From the NCBI RefSeq assembly GCF_023168165.1, contig NZ_BQYJ01000005.1:62001-126000 (forward strand): 64,000 nt of DNA. Direction: 5' to 3'. Shown in pieces: positions 1-9,302 of this stretch. The position numbers and the translations under genes are program-made. Source of the DNA: Niallia sp. NCCP-28. GTDB taxonomy: Bacteria; Bacillota; Bacilli; Bacillales; Cytobacillaceae. Each line of letters starts with the position of its first letter. Position 1 is the first letter of the stretch. Under the pieces are notes generated by a model. It worked only from the letters and a program-made list of their open reading frames with translations. It was not told where the DNA came from and searched no databases.

Positions 1-389
1 GGTTTAGAAGTATGTTGCAATGCTGAACTAATAGGGTCTGCACCGATCAGCCGAACTGGATTCTCTTCTTCAGCAGAATATATTTGCACTTCTGAAACTA
101 TTTCTACAGCCTGTTCTTGTTTTAGTTTTTGAATTTCTCCTAGATAACCTTCAACCGAAAAACCATTAAATATTTCGCGGAATTTTGTTCTTATGGTTAG
201 ACTTTTATGTTTTTTTAACATCTTCTCTATTTCTTCCATAGAATAGTTGTCTTTTGTTTTCACAATAGCTATTTTTTTTTCATAAGGATTATCCTTCGGC
301 AAAGAAGGATAATCAAAAGTTTTTGCATAAACATTCGACGTGCACATGAAAAAAACCAAAATAATACTAAATAAAAAAGATTTTCTCAC
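1..389 (-). CDS. Secreted subtilisin-like (S8) serine protease, N-terminal part only
   Basis: The gene runs off the left edge, so only about 129 N-terminal residues are visible. It starts at GTG 389, preceded by AGGAGG at 401-406. The protein opens with a short basic N-terminus and a hydrophobic stretch (FLFSIILVFFM) ending near VYA, a clear signal peptide. The following region resembles an inhibitor-I9 propeptide (GFSVEGYLGEIQKLK, then VEIVSEVQIY) and leads into LIGAD, the type of junction found just before the catalytic domain in Vpr-like subtilases. The catalytic triad lies outside the window, so the family call is inference from the propeptide. In B. subtilis the atp operon lies next to upp here, so this gene looks like a lineage-specific insertion. 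Confidence 0.6.
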   Translation of the reverse strand, partial: MRKSFLFSIILVFFMCTSNVYAKTFDYPSLPKDNPYEKKIAIVKTKDNYSMEEIEKMLKKHKSLTIRTKFREIFNGFSVEGYLGEIQKLKQEQAVEIVSEVQIYSAEEENPVRLIGADPISSALQHTSK

Positions 390-582
390 CAAAACATTAT
401 CCTCCTAGTTAAGCAAATCTATTTATATGTAAAAATGCCGATTTTCGTATATACTTTTTAGTTTCTCGCAGAACTATCAAGATTATGTAATCTAGCAAGA
501 GATTCCATATGCCCAACTGGATTTTACAGAAATATTGAGGAACATAAATTATTCACTATCTAAATTAAAATGATTACCTAAA

Positions 583-613
583 AAAAAACCGAATGACATC
601 AGCATTCGGTTTT
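583..613 (-). terminator. Rho-independent terminator after upp
   Basis: A 9-bp stem, AACCGAATG (587-595) with CATTCGGTT (603-611), is followed on the minus strand by a run of T. It lies just past the upp stop codon at 627. A run of T on the plus side means it could work in both directions. Confidence 0.85.
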
Positions 614-626
614 TCTCTATCATTTA

Positions 627-1256
627 TTATTTTGTGCCAAACAAGCGGTCCCCAGCATCACCTAACCCAGGAACAATATAACCTTTTTCATTTAACTTCT
701 CATCCAATGCTGCAATATAAATATCCACATCAGGATGCGCCTCTTTTAATGCTTCTACTCCTTCTGGAGCCGCAATCAAACACATAAATTTAATGTTTTT
801 TCCGCCTCTGCTTTTTAAAGAGTTAATCGCCTCAACTGCAGATCCTCCAGTTGCAAGCATTGGATCTACTACAATAAACTCTCTTTCCTCTACGTCAGAA
901 GGCAATTTCACATAATATTCTACTGGTTTTAATGTTTTTGGATCCCGGTATAATCCAATATGCCCTACTTTGGCAGCAGGAATCAGTTTAAGAATTCCAT
1001 CTACCATACCAATACCAGCACGCAAGATTGGAATAATTCCAAGCTTTTTGCCGGAAAGAACTTTTGATTTCGTTGTACACACAGGAGTTTCGATTTCAAT
1101 TTCCTCTAAAGGCAAATCTCTTGTAATTTCAAAAGCCATTAATGTCGCTACTTCATCAACTAATTCTCTAAATTCTTTTGTACCTGTTTTTGTTTCTCTG
1201 ATATATGTAAGTTTATGTTGAATAAGCGGGTGATCAAACACATATACTTTTGCCAC
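627..1256 (-). CDS. upp: Uracil phosphoribosyltransferase
   Basis: Converts uracil and PRPP to UMP in pyrimidine salvage; cytosolic. The sequence is strongly like B. subtilis Upp, with the phosphoribosyltransferase PRPP-binding loop [12 protein letters not shown] and the C-terminal uracil-binding stretch [14 protein letters not shown] chose the GTG start at 1256 because it gives 209 residues, the usual family length, beginning [16 protein letters not shown]. It has a GGAG motif about 8 bases upstream. An ATG at 1295 would add 13 residues with no ribosome binding site. It is followed by a clear terminator and separated from glyA by 218 bp, so it is probably transcribed alone or by readthrough from glyA. 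Confidence 0.97.
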   Translation of the reverse strand: MAKVYVFDHPLIQHKLTYIRETKTGTKEFRELVDEVATLMAFEITRDLPLEEIEIETPVCTTKSKVLSGKKLGIIPILRAGIGMVDGILKLIPAAKVGHIGLYRDPKTLKPVEYYVKLPSDVEEREFIVVDPMLATGGSAVEAINSLKSRGGKNIKFMCLIAAPEGVEALKEAHPDVDIYIAALDEKLNEKGYIVPGLGDAGDRLFGTK

Positions 1257-1428
1257 AATATTCACTCCATTTCCATCTTTTTGTCCTAAATACACTTCTA
1301 ATTATTCTACAGAAAAAGCACTAGGGAAGCAACTTGTAAGTTAATTCAGATATTTTCATCTATTTAATTCATTCCACTTTTTATCGTATCCTAAAATTTC
1401 AAAAACAATCGCTTTTTTCCGAGGACAT

Positions 1429-1463
1429 AAAAAAAGCCTGTCCCAAAAAACAGAACAGACCTT
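1429..1463 (-). terminator. Probable terminator after glyA
   Basis: An imperfect hairpin (CTGT paired with ACAG, flanked by AAG and CTT) followed by seven T on the minus strand, 12 bp past the glyA stop codon. The stem is weak, so confidence is moderate. Confidence 0.5.
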
Positions 1464-1474
1464 AACGCCATTTT

Positions 1475-2716
1475 TTAAAGTTCTTTATATAATACAAATT
1501 TGCTTGTTAATGCTTCTACTCGTTTTGCCGCTTGTGCTAATTTGTCCCCATCTTCATGGTTTTTTAATGTAAAGCCAATGATTGATGCTATTTCATCCAT
1601 ATCTTCTAATCCAAAACCACGAGATGTTACAGCAGCTGTTCCAATACGAACACCGCTTGTAACAAATGGACTTGCTGGATCATATGGAATTGTGTTTTTA
1701 TTTACTGTGATTCCTACTTCATCAAGCACATGCTCTGCTACTTTTCCTGATAAACCTAAGCTTTGCAGATCCACTAATAATAAATGGTTGTCTGTTCCTC
1801 CAGATACAAGGTTTAATCCTTCTTTTTGCAATCCTTCTGCTAATCTTTTTGCATTTGCAATAATATTTTCTGCATATACTTTAAAATCTGGCTGCAGTGC
1901 TTCTCCAAATGCTACAGCTTTAGCAGAAATAACATGCATTAATGGTCCGCCTTGAATTCCAGGGAAAATGGATTTATCAATTTTTTTGCCAAACTCTTCT
2001 CTGCATAAAATCATGCCTCCGCGTGGGCCTCTTAATGTTTTATGTGTTGTTGTTGTTACAAAATCAGCATATGGAACTGGGTTTTGATGAAGACCCGCAG
2101 CAACTAATCCAGCAATATGCGCCATATCTACCATCAAATATGCTCCCACTTCATCAGCTATTTCACGGAATTTAGCAAAATCTATTTCACGAGGATACGC
2201 ACTGGCACCAGCAACAATCAATTTCGGTTTATGCTCAAGCGCTTTTTCCCTTACATCTTCATAATTTATATACTGACTCTCTTTATCAACACCATATTCA
2301 ATAAAGTTATATTGCACACCACTAAAATTTACAGGACTGCCATGCGTTAAATGACCACCATGGGACAAGTTCATTCCTAAAACAGTATCGCCAGTTTCCA
2401 AAATAGTGAAATAAACAGCCATATTTGCTTGCGCACCAGAATGCGGCTGAACATTTACATATTCTGCTCCAAAAATTTCTTTCGCACGATCTCTAGCAAT
2501 ATCCTCTACGATATCTACATATTCACAACCGCCATAATAGCGTTTAGCAGGATATCCTTCTGCATATTTATTGGTTAAAACAGATCCTTGTGCTTCCATT
2601 ACTGCTTCACTTACAAAGTTTTCAGATGCTATTAATTCAATTTTTGATCGTTGACGTCCTAATTCTTGTTGAATAGCTTGAAAAATACGCTCGTCTTGTT
2701 GTGCTAAGTGCTTCAT
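1475..2716 (-). CDS. glyA: Serine hydroxymethyltransferase
   Basis: PLP enzyme that interconverts serine plus tetrahydrofolate with glycine plus 5,10-methylene-THF, the main one-carbon source for purine and thymidylate synthesis. It has 413 residues, close to the usual 415. The PLP lysine lies in [14 protein letters not shown] near residue 226, and the aspartate of VDMAHIAGL stacks on the cofactor. ATG 2716 follows the ribosome binding site AAGGGAGG. Its upstream region holds a pair of possible PurR boxes, which fits membership of the purine regulon known for B. subtilis glyA. Confidence 0.98.
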   Translation of the reverse strand: MKHLAQQDERIFQAIQQELGRQRSKIELIASENFVSEAVMEAQGSVLTNKYAEGYPAKRYYGGCEYVDIVEDIARDRAKEIFGAEYVNVQPHSGAQANMAVYFTILETGDTVLGMNLSHGGHLTHGSPVNFSGVQYNFIEYGVDKESQYINYEDVREKALEHKPKLIVAGASAYPREIDFAKFREIADEVGAYLMVDMAHIAGLVAAGLHQNPVPYADFVTTTTHKTLRGPRGGMILCREEFGKKIDKSIFPGIQGGPLMHVISAKAVAFGEALQPDFKVYAENIIANAKRLAEGLQKEGLNLVSGGTDNHLLLVDLQSLGLSGKVAEHVLDEVGITVNKNTIPYDPASPFVTSGVRIGTAAVTSRGFGLEDMDEIASIIGFTLKNHEDGDKLAQAAKRVEALTSKFVLYKEL

Positions 2717-2810
2717 TTGTAATCCTCCCTTATTAACTGTTCATAATAAAATCTCTATCTACCGTAAATTCAATTCTATTCTAACATGTAATGTTTTTAA
2801 AAAGGAAGAA

Positions 2811-2860
2811 GAAAATACGAATTATAAAAATATAAACAAACAAAAATGTTCGTTTTTAAT
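2811..2860 (-). promoter_or_regulatory. Possible pair of PurR boxes upstream of glyA
   Basis: Two inverted CGAA-centred motifs, AAAATACGAATTAT on the plus strand (CGAA at 2818-2821) and AAAAACGAACATTT on the minus strand (CGAA at 2849-2852). They match the PurBox consensus (AAWWWNCGAAYWWT) well. The spacing between boxes is about 19 bp, slightly more than the 16-17 bp usual in B. subtilis. They lie about 95-145 bp upstream of glyA, a known PurR target in B. subtilis. Confidence 0.45.
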
Positions 2861-2864
2861 CACC

Positions 2865-3217
2865 TAATCAATTCGTATATCTATCCACTTTTACTTTTTT
2901 TCATTTTTTACATTAACTTTTGCTATATTCCAAAAATTTCTCATTATTTTTATCAATCTCAAACCTCTTAACAATAACATTTTCCCTGCTTTAGATTTCA
3001 TAAAATTTAGTTAATTAATATTATATAAAAATAAGACTATTACAATATCTATGGCATATGGTAGCACGAAAGCATTGATTGCAAAAAAAAAGATAATCAT
3101 AATAAAATGCATAAAATGATTCCCTGCTATACATACGCGCCATCTCAACTTTTCGTTTTCGACACATATGAAAAAGCATATCCTCACCTGCTTTTTACTA
3201 TGAATATCCCTTCAATT
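2865..3217. other. AT-rich spacer between glyA and the ywlG-like gene
   Basis: About 350 bp beyond the PurR-like boxes. I see no gene, no convincing terminator and no repeat copy here, only AT-rich sequence. Confidence 0.5.
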
Positions 3218-3790
3218 TCAACAAGATTTATTTTCATCGGTGTTTTCATAAACTGCGCGCACGCCGCCTATCAATTTCGGTCGAGATTTGGCAAGCGTTA
3301 TATGAGCTTCGCCTAATTGCTTCAAAGAGGTGCGCAGAGGTACTGCAACATGCTTAAGATGCATGCCAATAAAAGTATCGCCAATATCCATGCCGCCATC
3401 AGCCTGAATAAACTCAACCACTACTGGATCCTTCATATGATGGTATGCATACGTCGCCATCGCGCCACCTGCATGGCGAACTGGAATGACAGAAACCTCC
3501 GCCAATCCCTTTTCTTCCATTGTTTTCCGTTCCACAACAAGGGCTCTGTTCAAATGTTCACAGCATTGAAAAGCTAGCGAAATACCTATTTCATTCCTAA
3601 AACTAGCTAATTGATTAAAAATAATTTCTGCAACATCCACTGTACCAGCTGATCCAATTCTTTGCCCAATCACTTCACTTGTACTGCATCCTACAACAAA
3701 TAAATGACGGTTGGACAAATTCGCCTGCTTTTGGTATTCATCGAGAATTGTTTCCATTTGTTTTTCTAAAGCTAATTTTTCATTATTCAT
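3218..3790 (-). CDS. ywlG: UPF0340 / TIGR01440 family protein (YwlG)
   Basis: A conserved Firmicutes protein of unknown biochemical role, 190 residues here. It shows the family hallmarks [31 protein letters not shown] and the [20 protein letters not shown] stretch. I start at ATG 3790 rather than the TTG one codon upstream; GAAAGGCAG lies about 10 bases before it. It sits directly downstream of rpiB (31 bp) in the conserved ywlE-rpiB-ywlG-glyA order, suggesting co-transcription with rpiB. No catalytic residue can be assigned with certainty. Confidence 0.93.
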   Translation of the reverse strand: MNNEKLALEKQMETILDEYQKQANLSNRHLFVVGCSTSEVIGQRIGSAGTVDVAEIIFNQLASFRNEIGISLAFQCCEHLNRALVVERKTMEEKGLAEVSVIPVRHAGGAMATYAYHHMKDPVVVEFIQADGGMDIGDTFIGMHLKHVAVPLRTSLKQLGEAHITLAKSRPKLIGGVRAVYENTDENKSC

Positions 3791-3821
3791 CAAGACACTG
3801 CCTTTCGAACGACTAGATTAA

Positions 3822-4271
3822 TTAACTTAAATGACTTTTTTCATATTCAGCAATTTTTTCCAGACGGGCACCATGCCTCTGACCACTAAATTCTGCCTGA
3901 ATCCATACTTTGACAATTTCACAAGCAAGCCCTGGACCGATTACTCGCTCCCCCATCGCTATCATATTGCTGTCATTGTGTTCCCGGGTTAATTTTGCGC
4001 TATACACATCATGGACTAAAGCACAACGTACCCCTTTTACTTTATTTGCTGCAATGCTCATCCCTATGCCTGTACCGCAAATAAGAATTCCACGATCAAA
4101 TTCGCCATTTGCTACTTTTTCCGCAACTGGCAGTGCATAATCAGGATAATCTACTGATGTTTTGCACTCACAGCCAAAATCAACATATTCTATTCCCATT
4201 TGCTCAAGTAAACTGATTATTTCTCTCCGTGTATTTATACCTCCATGATCAGAAGCCACTGCTACTTTCAT
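3822..4271 (-). CDS. rpiB: Ribose-5-phosphate isomerase B
   Basis: RpiB/LacAB-family sugar-phosphate isomerase converting ribose-5-phosphate and ribulose-5-phosphate in the pentose phosphate pathway. It is 149 residues, the same as B. subtilis YwlF. Motifs are VAVASDHGG at the N-terminus, VDYPDYA, the catalytic-cysteine loop ILICGTGIGMSIAANK and the phosphate-binding region REHNDSNMIAMGERVIG. I start at ATG 4271, about 8 bases after AGGGAGG; the ATG at 4280 overlaps the ribosome binding site. It is likely co-transcribed with the ywlG-like gene. Confidence 0.96.
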   Translation of the reverse strand: MKVAVASDHGGINTRREIISLLEQMGIEYVDFGCECKTSVDYPDYALPVAEKVANGEFDRGILICGTGIGMSIAANKVKGVRCALVHDVYSAKLTREHNDSNMIAMGERVIGPGLACEIVKVWIQAEFSGQRHGARLEKIAEYEKSHLS

Positions 4272-4469
4272 CACTATCATCCTCCCTCTTTAACAATCTT
4301 ATTTTCACATAAAAGCACCAAAATAGAAAGATTCAAAAATAGAAAGACTTGAATATTCCCCTATAAAAAGAACCACTTTTCTACTCTACAAAGCTGTTCC
4401 CAAAGAATTCATTTCACAAAAGCTAAACGTTTTCTTCAACTCTTTAGAATAAATATATTCCATATGCTA

Positions 4470-5765
4470 TTAAATAGTAAATCGCGAAATAGTTGTTTTC
4501 AGCTCCTCCGCTTGCCCTTTTAATAGCACGGCCAGTTCGTCCACTTTATTAATTATTGTGTTTTGACTTTCTGTTATATTAGAAACTTGCTGTGCGCAAG
4601 CAGAAGTTTGTTCCGCAACAGCAGCAACTTCTTGAGATTGTTGAGACGTTTGATAGATTTGTTCCATTTGCTGATGTACAAGTTCTGTAATGCTTGCTAC
4701 ACGTTCTGCCATTTCTTTAATGGTTGCATTCATATGGTGAAAAGCTTGATTTGCATCTTCTCCTTTTTTTGATTCCTGCTCCACATTTGCGACTTGCATT
4801 TTCATTTGCTTTACTACATTTTTCACTTCTGACTGTATACCTTTGACAAGTTCTGTTATACCTTCCACTGCTTTGGCACTTTCATCAGCAAGATGCCTTA
4901 CCTCTTCTGCCACAACGGCAAAACCAGTTCCATGCTCTCCAGCTCTAGCTGCTTCAATAGAAGCATTTAATGCAAGCAAATTTGTTTGAGAAGCGATATC
5001 CCCTACAAGCTTTATAATTTTTTCCACTTCATTAGCATTGGTTTCTAATTTTTGAACAGATTTCAAAGAATTATTATTTTCTTCTACTAGTGTTTTCATC
5101 CCCTTAATCAGCGAGAGAACCACTTGGTTTGTTTCCGTTAAATCGTGTATCATATTTTGGGAAATTTCTAATGAAGAATCTGCTTTTGTTTTAACAGCTT
5201 GCGCAAGCTCCATCGCCTCATCTACCGAAACAGCGGTATCTTGGACAGATCGAGCAGAAACTTCAGACCCCTCTGCAATTTCCTTTACAGCCAACGAAAT
5301 TGCAAGCGTTTGCTCTTTTGCACAATTAGCCTCTTTATTTAAGTCTTTTACTTTACTGTTTGTTTTATTGAAATTTTCTTCTATATTTTGCACCATTTCT
5401 CTTAAATTAAAAAGCATATGATTAAATGCAATGCCCAATGATTTTATTTCATCATCTGATTTAGATATTTCTGCATCTTTGCTTATGTCCCCATGCGCCG
5501 CATTCAACGCTGTTTTCTCCAGCTTCTGCAATGGCTTTATTATTACCCCAGCAGCTATAAACGCTAATACACCAGACCAAAAAATCCCCATCATTAGTGT
5601 AGCAACAGTAAAAGTATAAGAACTGACTTCTATACTATTTGCTAACAACGGGTAAATTACATAAATAAAAAACGCACTTGTAGAATAAGTAATTAGTGCT
5701 AAAGAAGTAATAAAAAACACTAATTTTTTTCTTAAACTAAACTTGTAACCCCGACTGACTTCCAT
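4470..5765 (-). CDS. Methyl-accepting chemotaxis protein with a minimal sensor loop
   Basis: A chemoreceptor of 431 residues. Two membrane segments (about residues 13-35 and 48-75) enclose only about a dozen outside residues, so there is no real extracellular ligand domain. They are followed by a HAMP linker (about 76-130) and a long helical signalling domain. The kinase-control tip is clear: [20 protein letters not shown] followed by [20 protein letters not shown]. The start is ATG 5765, with GGGGG about 5 bases before; a GTG at 5777 is an alternative. The gene follows ywlE by 18 bp, so the two are probably co-transcribed. It is not at this locus in B. subtilis. The stimulus is unknown; intracellular or membrane-state sensing is possible. 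Confidence 0.93.
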   Translation of the reverse strand: MEVSRGYKFSLRKKLVFFITSLALITYSTSAFFIYVIYPLLANSIEVSSYTFTVATLMMGIFWSGVLAFIAAGVIIKPLQKLEKTALNAAHGDISKDAEISKSDDEIKSLGIAFNHMLFNLREMVQNIEENFNKTNSKVKDLNKEANCAKEQTLAISLAVKEIAEGSEVSARSVQDTAVSVDEAMELAQAVKTKADSSLEISQNMIHDLTETNQVVLSLIKGMKTLVEENNNSLKSVQKLETNANEVEKIIKLVGDIASQTNLLALNASIEAARAGEHGTGFAVVAEEVRHLADESAKAVEGITELVKGIQSEVKNVVKQMKMQVANVEQESKKGEDANQAFHHMNATIKEMAERVASITELVHQQMEQIYQTSQQSQEVAAVAEQTSACAQQVSNITESQNTIINKVDELAVLLKGQAEELKTTISRFTI

Positions 5766-5783
5766 AATAACCCCCACTAATTA

Positions 5784-6221
5784 TTATTCCAATTTATCCA
5801 TCATACTTTGTATTAATAAATCTAATTCTTCAAATGTCCTTTTATATTGCTCAACAGAACCACCAAATGGATCTAAAACGTCTCCTTCTATATTCTCAAA
5901 AGCAAACTCTTTCAAAGTAAACGTTTTCCTAATAGAGGATGGATATTGTGCCAAGATTGTACTTTTGTGCCCTACAGTCATTGTTAATACATACGTTGCC
6001 CAATCAATCAGCTCATTCGTAAGCAACGCTGATCTGTGAAAATAACCGATGTTCTTTTCCGCCAAAACTTCTTGGGCTTGATAAGAAGCTTCTTCACCAT
6101 CTATTGCAAAAACTCCAGCCGACTTTACTTCTACATTTTTTATCTTCTTAGCTTTTAAAATAGCTTCTGCCATCGGGCTGCGGCAAGTATTTCCTGTACA
6201 GACAAATAATACACGAATCAT
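5784..6221 (-). CDS. ywlE: Protein-arginine phosphatase YwlE (low-molecular-weight phosphatase fold)
   Basis: LMW protein tyrosine phosphatase family, 145 residues. The P-loop VCTGNTCRS starts at residue 7 and holds the nucleophile Cys and the loop Arg. The threonine before the second Cys is the residue known to give YwlE specificity for phosphoarginine. The general acid Asp lies in VLDPFGGS near residue 118. It counteracts the McsB arginine kinase that marks proteins for ClpCP in Bacilli. ATG 6221 follows AGGAGG. The downstream chemoreceptor gene begins 18 bp after its stop codon. Confidence 0.93.
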   Translation of the reverse strand: MIRVLFVCTGNTCRSPMAEAILKAKKIKNVEVKSAGVFAIDGEEASYQAQEVLAEKNIGYFHRSALLTNELIDWATYVLTMTVGHKSTILAQYPSSIRKTFTLKEFAFENIEGDVLDPFGGSVEQYKRTFEELDLLIQSMMDKLE

Positions 6222-6462
6222 AAATCATCCTCCTTCTATTATTTTCTTTCATTATAGACCAAATGGCCTAAATATTCTATTCTCCTTCTTCTTATTTGGA
6301 TAACTTTGTATTAAATAAATGAGAATTCCCCCTTTTATCCCCATGTAAATAATTATATTTGTCTCTACTCTCTAAAATATCAGGGATTACTTATCGGCAA
6401 CGAAAAGTCATATTTTGATAAAATAACCTTTTTTCTTTTTATACTTGCTTAATCCCCACCGT

Positions 6463-6506
6463 AAAAAAATCTAGACAACTTCCCTTAAAGGCAGCCTAGA
6501 TTTTTC
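6463..6506 (-). terminator. Rho-independent terminator after mntP
   Basis: A 10-bp stem, AAAAATCTAG (6465-6474) with CTAGATTTTT (6496-6505), about 7 bp past the mntP stop codon. T runs are present on both strands, so it may work in both directions. Confidence 0.8.
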
Positions 6507-6512
6507 ATCTTT

Positions 6513-7067
6513 TTATATGTTCAACAACAATTTCAATCCAAAAACCAAAAGAATTCCTCCACCCAATACTTCTCCATACAAACCTAACATGCCTTGAACC
6601 TTTCGCCCTATAAGCAGGCCCAACCATGTTAAGCATGTTGCCATTATTCCAAAACACGCTAAAACAACTACTGTTCTAGCTTGATATATCCCTAAACTTA
6701 AGCCTACAGAAAAACTATCTAAACTAACACTTAAAGCAAAAATCAATAAACCAAAACCAACAGGTGTAATTCGGTATCCATGTTCTGATTTAAAGCTTGA
6801 CCATATCATTTGCATACCAAGAATAACAAGCAATCCACCACCAATTATTCCTGCTATCGCTCCAAAGTTATCAGATAAGAACCTTCCTGCTATCATGCCT
6901 AAAAGCGGCATAATTATATGAAAAACGCCAATTGTTAAACCAATTTTAGCTATTTGCCTTAAACGGAGCTTATACATTCCCATGCCTAATCCAATAGAAA
7001 ATGCGTCCATTCCTAAAGCAAATGCCATGATAATTAGTGTGATTAACTCTCCCCAGTCTATAGACAT
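6513..7067 (-). CDS. mntP: Manganese efflux pump MntP
   Basis: MntP/YebN family Mn(II) exporter of the membrane, 184 residues with six predicted hydrophobic segments. The two conserved acidic repeats are visible: [15 protein letters not shown] near residue 17 and [17 protein letters not shown] near residue 110, whose Asp residues are needed for transport in characterised members. ATG 7067 follows AGGAGG at 7 bases spacing. It is the B. subtilis ywlD position. The upstream spacer is largely filled by an interspersed repeat, and no yybP-ykoY manganese riboswitch is recognisable there. Confidence 0.95.
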   Translation of the reverse strand: MSIDWGELITLIIMAFALGMDAFSIGLGMGMYKLRLRQIAKIGLTIGVFHIIMPLLGMIAGRFLSDNFGAIAGIIGGGLLVILGMQMIWSSFKSEHGYRITPVGFGLLIFALSVSLDSFSVGLSLGIYQARTVVVLACFGIMATCLTWLGLLIGRKVQGMLGLYGEVLGGGILLVFGLKLLLNI

Positions 7068-7262
7068 ACTTTTGCCTCCTTGGACTTGCTATTTAGAGAA
7101 TATGCAATGCCAAGAAAATTTAGAATGGTTTAAGTGGAAAATTTAATCAATGTTTTTTCTCCTTTAAGCGGATTATTCATGAAAGTCATTGTATTCTTTT
7201 GGATTATAAAAAGATATCCAAAAAAATACGGATAAGTCCAATAGAAAAAACTTCTATCCAAC

Positions 7263-7271
7263 TTATCCACA
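7263..7271 (+). promoter_or_regulatory. Single perfect DnaA box
   Basis: TTATCCACA, a perfect match to the DnaA box consensus TTATNCACA, between mntP and ywlC, 1.2 kb from the dense cluster around the ywlC start. On its own it may be chance. Confidence 0.35.
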
Positions 7272-7272
7272 C

Positions 7273-7493
7273 TATAAAGTGAAACTTCAATTAAAGGGGA
7301 GCTCCATTTACATTCCCCTCTAATTACTTCTCTAAGCAAGATAAGATATAGGCCATACAAACGTTGCCATAGGAGGGTGCAGATCCTTACTATTATCATA
7401 CCTTAGGCTTTTACTCAGCAAGTTTCTCCACACCTAGATTTTTCGTTTTCACTTCTAGTCTTAAATCAGGGTCCACAAATCCGTTAATGCCAG
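7273..7493 (-). repeat. Interspersed double-hairpin repeat, family R1, long copy a
   Basis: About 220 bp, read on the minus strand from CCGTTAATGC-complement to TATAAAGTGAAACTTCAA. It shares its ends and the CCACACCTAGATTTTTC block with the other R1 copies listed here. It carries an additional internal segment (near ATAGGCCATACAAACG) that is also seen in copy c. It occupies most of the mntP-ywlC spacer. An 89-codon open frame across it is a by-product, not a gene. Confidence 0.7.
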
Positions 7494-7503
7494 ACAAATC
7501 TTT

Positions 7504-8544
7504 TTACTCTATTACTCGGTGAGCAGCTGCCTTCATGAGCCTATTCATAATTGCTTGTCCTACTCCGGAGTCAGGAAACATTTCACTATAAATTACATCT
7601 ACATCCTTATAGTTGAATGACCTTAGCCCTTCATATAATGTTGCGGCTACTGTTTCTAAATCTTCTCGTTTTCCACAGGCAAAAATATAATCTGCATCAT
7701 AATAATTTTTATGCTCTTTTGTTGTGAGCACTCCCACTTTTTTCCCTGTTTGTTTCGCTTCATTAATAAGCAGCTGAATTCTTTCTTTTGTTCCTTTTAC
7801 TAAAAACAAAGGAACATCAGGAGCATAATGACTATATTTCATTCCGGGCGCTTTTGGTTTTGCTTCTTTATTCGTTAAAGCTGAGTCTAAGTGAACTTCT
7901 CCAATTATTTGTTCAATTTGTTCTATTGTTATACCACCTGGCCGAAGAATAGTCGGCATTTGATCCGTACAATCAATAACGGTCGATTCAACCCCAACAC
8001 CAGTACTTCCACCATCCAAAATACCAGCAATTTTGCCATCTAAATCTTCCTTTACATGCACAGCATTAGTAGGACTTGGCTTTCCTGATTGATTGGCACT
8101 TGGAGCTGCAATAGGAAGATTCGATTGTTCTATTAACTTTAATGCAACTGGATGATCGGGCATGCGCACTCCCACAGTTGGCAAACCCGCTGTTGCATAG
8201 GGAGATAATACCCCCTTTTTTATTCGTAATATAATTGTTAAAGCTCCTGGCCAAAAAGCTTCCATTAACTGTTTAGCCACAGCAGGTATCTCTTCCACAA
8301 ATTCTTTTATTTGCTCTTGTTTGGCAATATGTATAATTAAAGGATTGTCAGATGGACGTCCTTTGGCTGCAAAAATTTTCTTTATTGCTTGATCATCTTT
8401 TGCATTTCCTCCTAACCCATAAACAGTTTCGGTCGGAAATGCTACTACTTCATTTTGTTTCAGAAAATCAGCAGCCTTTTTGATTTGTGGATAACTGTCT
8501 ATACTATCCACAGTTTTATCCACTTCCCAATAAATCGTCTCCAT
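7504..8544 (-). CDS. ywlC: L-threonylcarbamoyladenylate synthase (Sua5/YwlC)
   Basis: Makes threonylcarbamoyl-AMP from threonine, bicarbonate and ATP for the universal tRNA modification t6A. It has 346 residues: an N-terminal YrdC/TsaC domain (about 10-205) with FPTETVYGLGGNA, AAKGRPSDNPLIIHI and APSANQSGKPSPT, then a C-terminal Sua5 domain from the PGMKYSHYAP linker onward. I start at ATG 8544, after AAAGGTGG; this gives the same length as B. subtilis YwlC, whereas the longer frame has no ribosome binding site. The first 20 codons and the upstream region overlap a DnaA-box cluster, which may couple its transcription to replication status. Confidence 0.96.
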   Translation of the reverse strand: METIYWEVDKTVDSIDSYPQIKKAADFLKQNEVVAFPTETVYGLGGNAKDDQAIKKIFAAKGRPSDNPLIIHIAKQEQIKEFVEEIPAVAKQLMEAFWPGALTIILRIKKGVLSPYATAGLPTVGVRMPDHPVALKLIEQSNLPIAAPSANQSGKPSPTNAVHVKEDLDGKIAGILDGGSTGVGVESTVIDCTDQMPTILRPGGITIEQIEQIIGEVHLDSALTNKEAKPKAPGMKYSHYAPDVPLFLVKGTKERIQLLINEAKQTGKKVGVLTTKEHKNYYDADYIFACGKREDLETVAATLYEGLRSFNYKDVDVIYSEMFPDSGVGQAIMNRLMKAAAHRVIE

Positions 8545-8727
8545 TTTTATCCACCTTTTCAAAAACTATTTTTTCTCTTATTAAAAAGCCTTATTTCCCA
8601 CATTTTCGACAAAAAATACAATATTATTTATACCTATTCAAAAAAATCAGTGGATAAATAGTTGTTTTATACACAATTTGTGAATAAGTTATCCATTTTT
8701 GTGGATAACTTATTCTATTTATTCACA
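8486..8727. promoter_or_regulatory. DnaA-box cluster at the ywlC promoter
   Basis: Five perfect DnaA boxes (TTATNCACA) lie within 242 bp: 8486-8494 (minus), 8667-8675 (plus), 8679-8687 (minus), 8700-8708 (minus) and 8719-8727 (plus). At least four one-mismatch boxes are added: 8504-8512, 8516-8524, 8547-8555 and 8649-8657. The cluster spans the ywlC start and the end of ywlB. B. subtilis has a DnaA-binding cluster at ywlC, so the site looks conserved. Confidence 0.85.
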
Positions 8728-9170
8728 TTCTCTATATGATAATACATATATTGCAGGTTATTAACAGTCCATATATTTGCTACTGATTTTGATGTCTTTA
8801 TTTCCTCTGGCATTTTTTCTTTTCTTATCGTCCGAAATCCTAACAATGAGAATAAATGAATCGCGCTTTTATTATTGATCATGCAGTATAAGGATTCAAG
8901 TTGACGCTCCTTTGCCAATTGTATTGTTTGCTGAAGCAAATATAATATGTCTTCTGCTGTTGCATTGGCAATAACAAGGGAACGCAATAAGCCAACTTTT
9001 TCAAATGGTTCAATGCCAATTGTACCAATCAAATCCCCATTTTTATCTTCCACTAATAAATAATAATTTAACCATTTTTCAATATCTTCTGTATCTACTG
9101 CTGTTTTCGCTAAGAAGGTCTGAATTTTTTCTAAATCCTCTTGCATCGCCTGTCGAACTGATTTTTGCAT
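8715..9170 (-). CDS. ywlB: GNAT-family N-acetyltransferase (YwlB-like)
   Basis: A small acetyltransferase of 151 residues. The fold is seen as strand-helix segments: VRQAMQEDLEKIQTFL at the start, LVEDKNGDLIGTIGIEPF, then LLRSLVIANATAEDILYLL in place of the canonical acetyl-CoA loop, and SAIHLFSLLGFRTI near the C-terminus. It resembles the ArgA-type GNAT enzymes and is at the ywlB position next to ywlC. The substrate is not established from sequence. I start at ATG 9170; a GTG at 9179 is possible because the ribosome binding site GGGGTGGAG overlaps both choices. Its end lies inside the DnaA-box cluster. Confidence 0.85.
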   Translation of the reverse strand: MQKSVRQAMQEDLEKIQTFLAKTAVDTEDIEKWLNYYLLVEDKNGDLIGTIGIEPFEKVGLLRSLVIANATAEDILYLLQQTIQLAKERQLESLYCMINNKSAIHLFSLLGFRTIRKEKMPEEIKTSKSVANIWTVNNLQYMYYHIENVNK

Positions 9171-9302
9171 TTTCTCCACCCCATCTTTAAGAAATAGCCT
9201 TTTTAAACTTCTGTTATTCTATTTCTATGAGAAAAAAAAGAAAAAATGCTAGTTTATTTTACTATATTTTATTATATTTAGAGATCATACTTTTTTATTT
9301 TC

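Noticed and set aside
7068-7272. Manganese (yybP-ykoY) riboswitch upstream of mntP
   Set aside because: I looked for the conserved loop pattern and saw none; the spacer is short AT-rich sequence and a repeat.
7130-7399. 89-codon open frame on the minus strand
   Set aside because: It lies across R1 repeat copy a; its sequence derives from the repeat and there is no ribosome binding site or family match.
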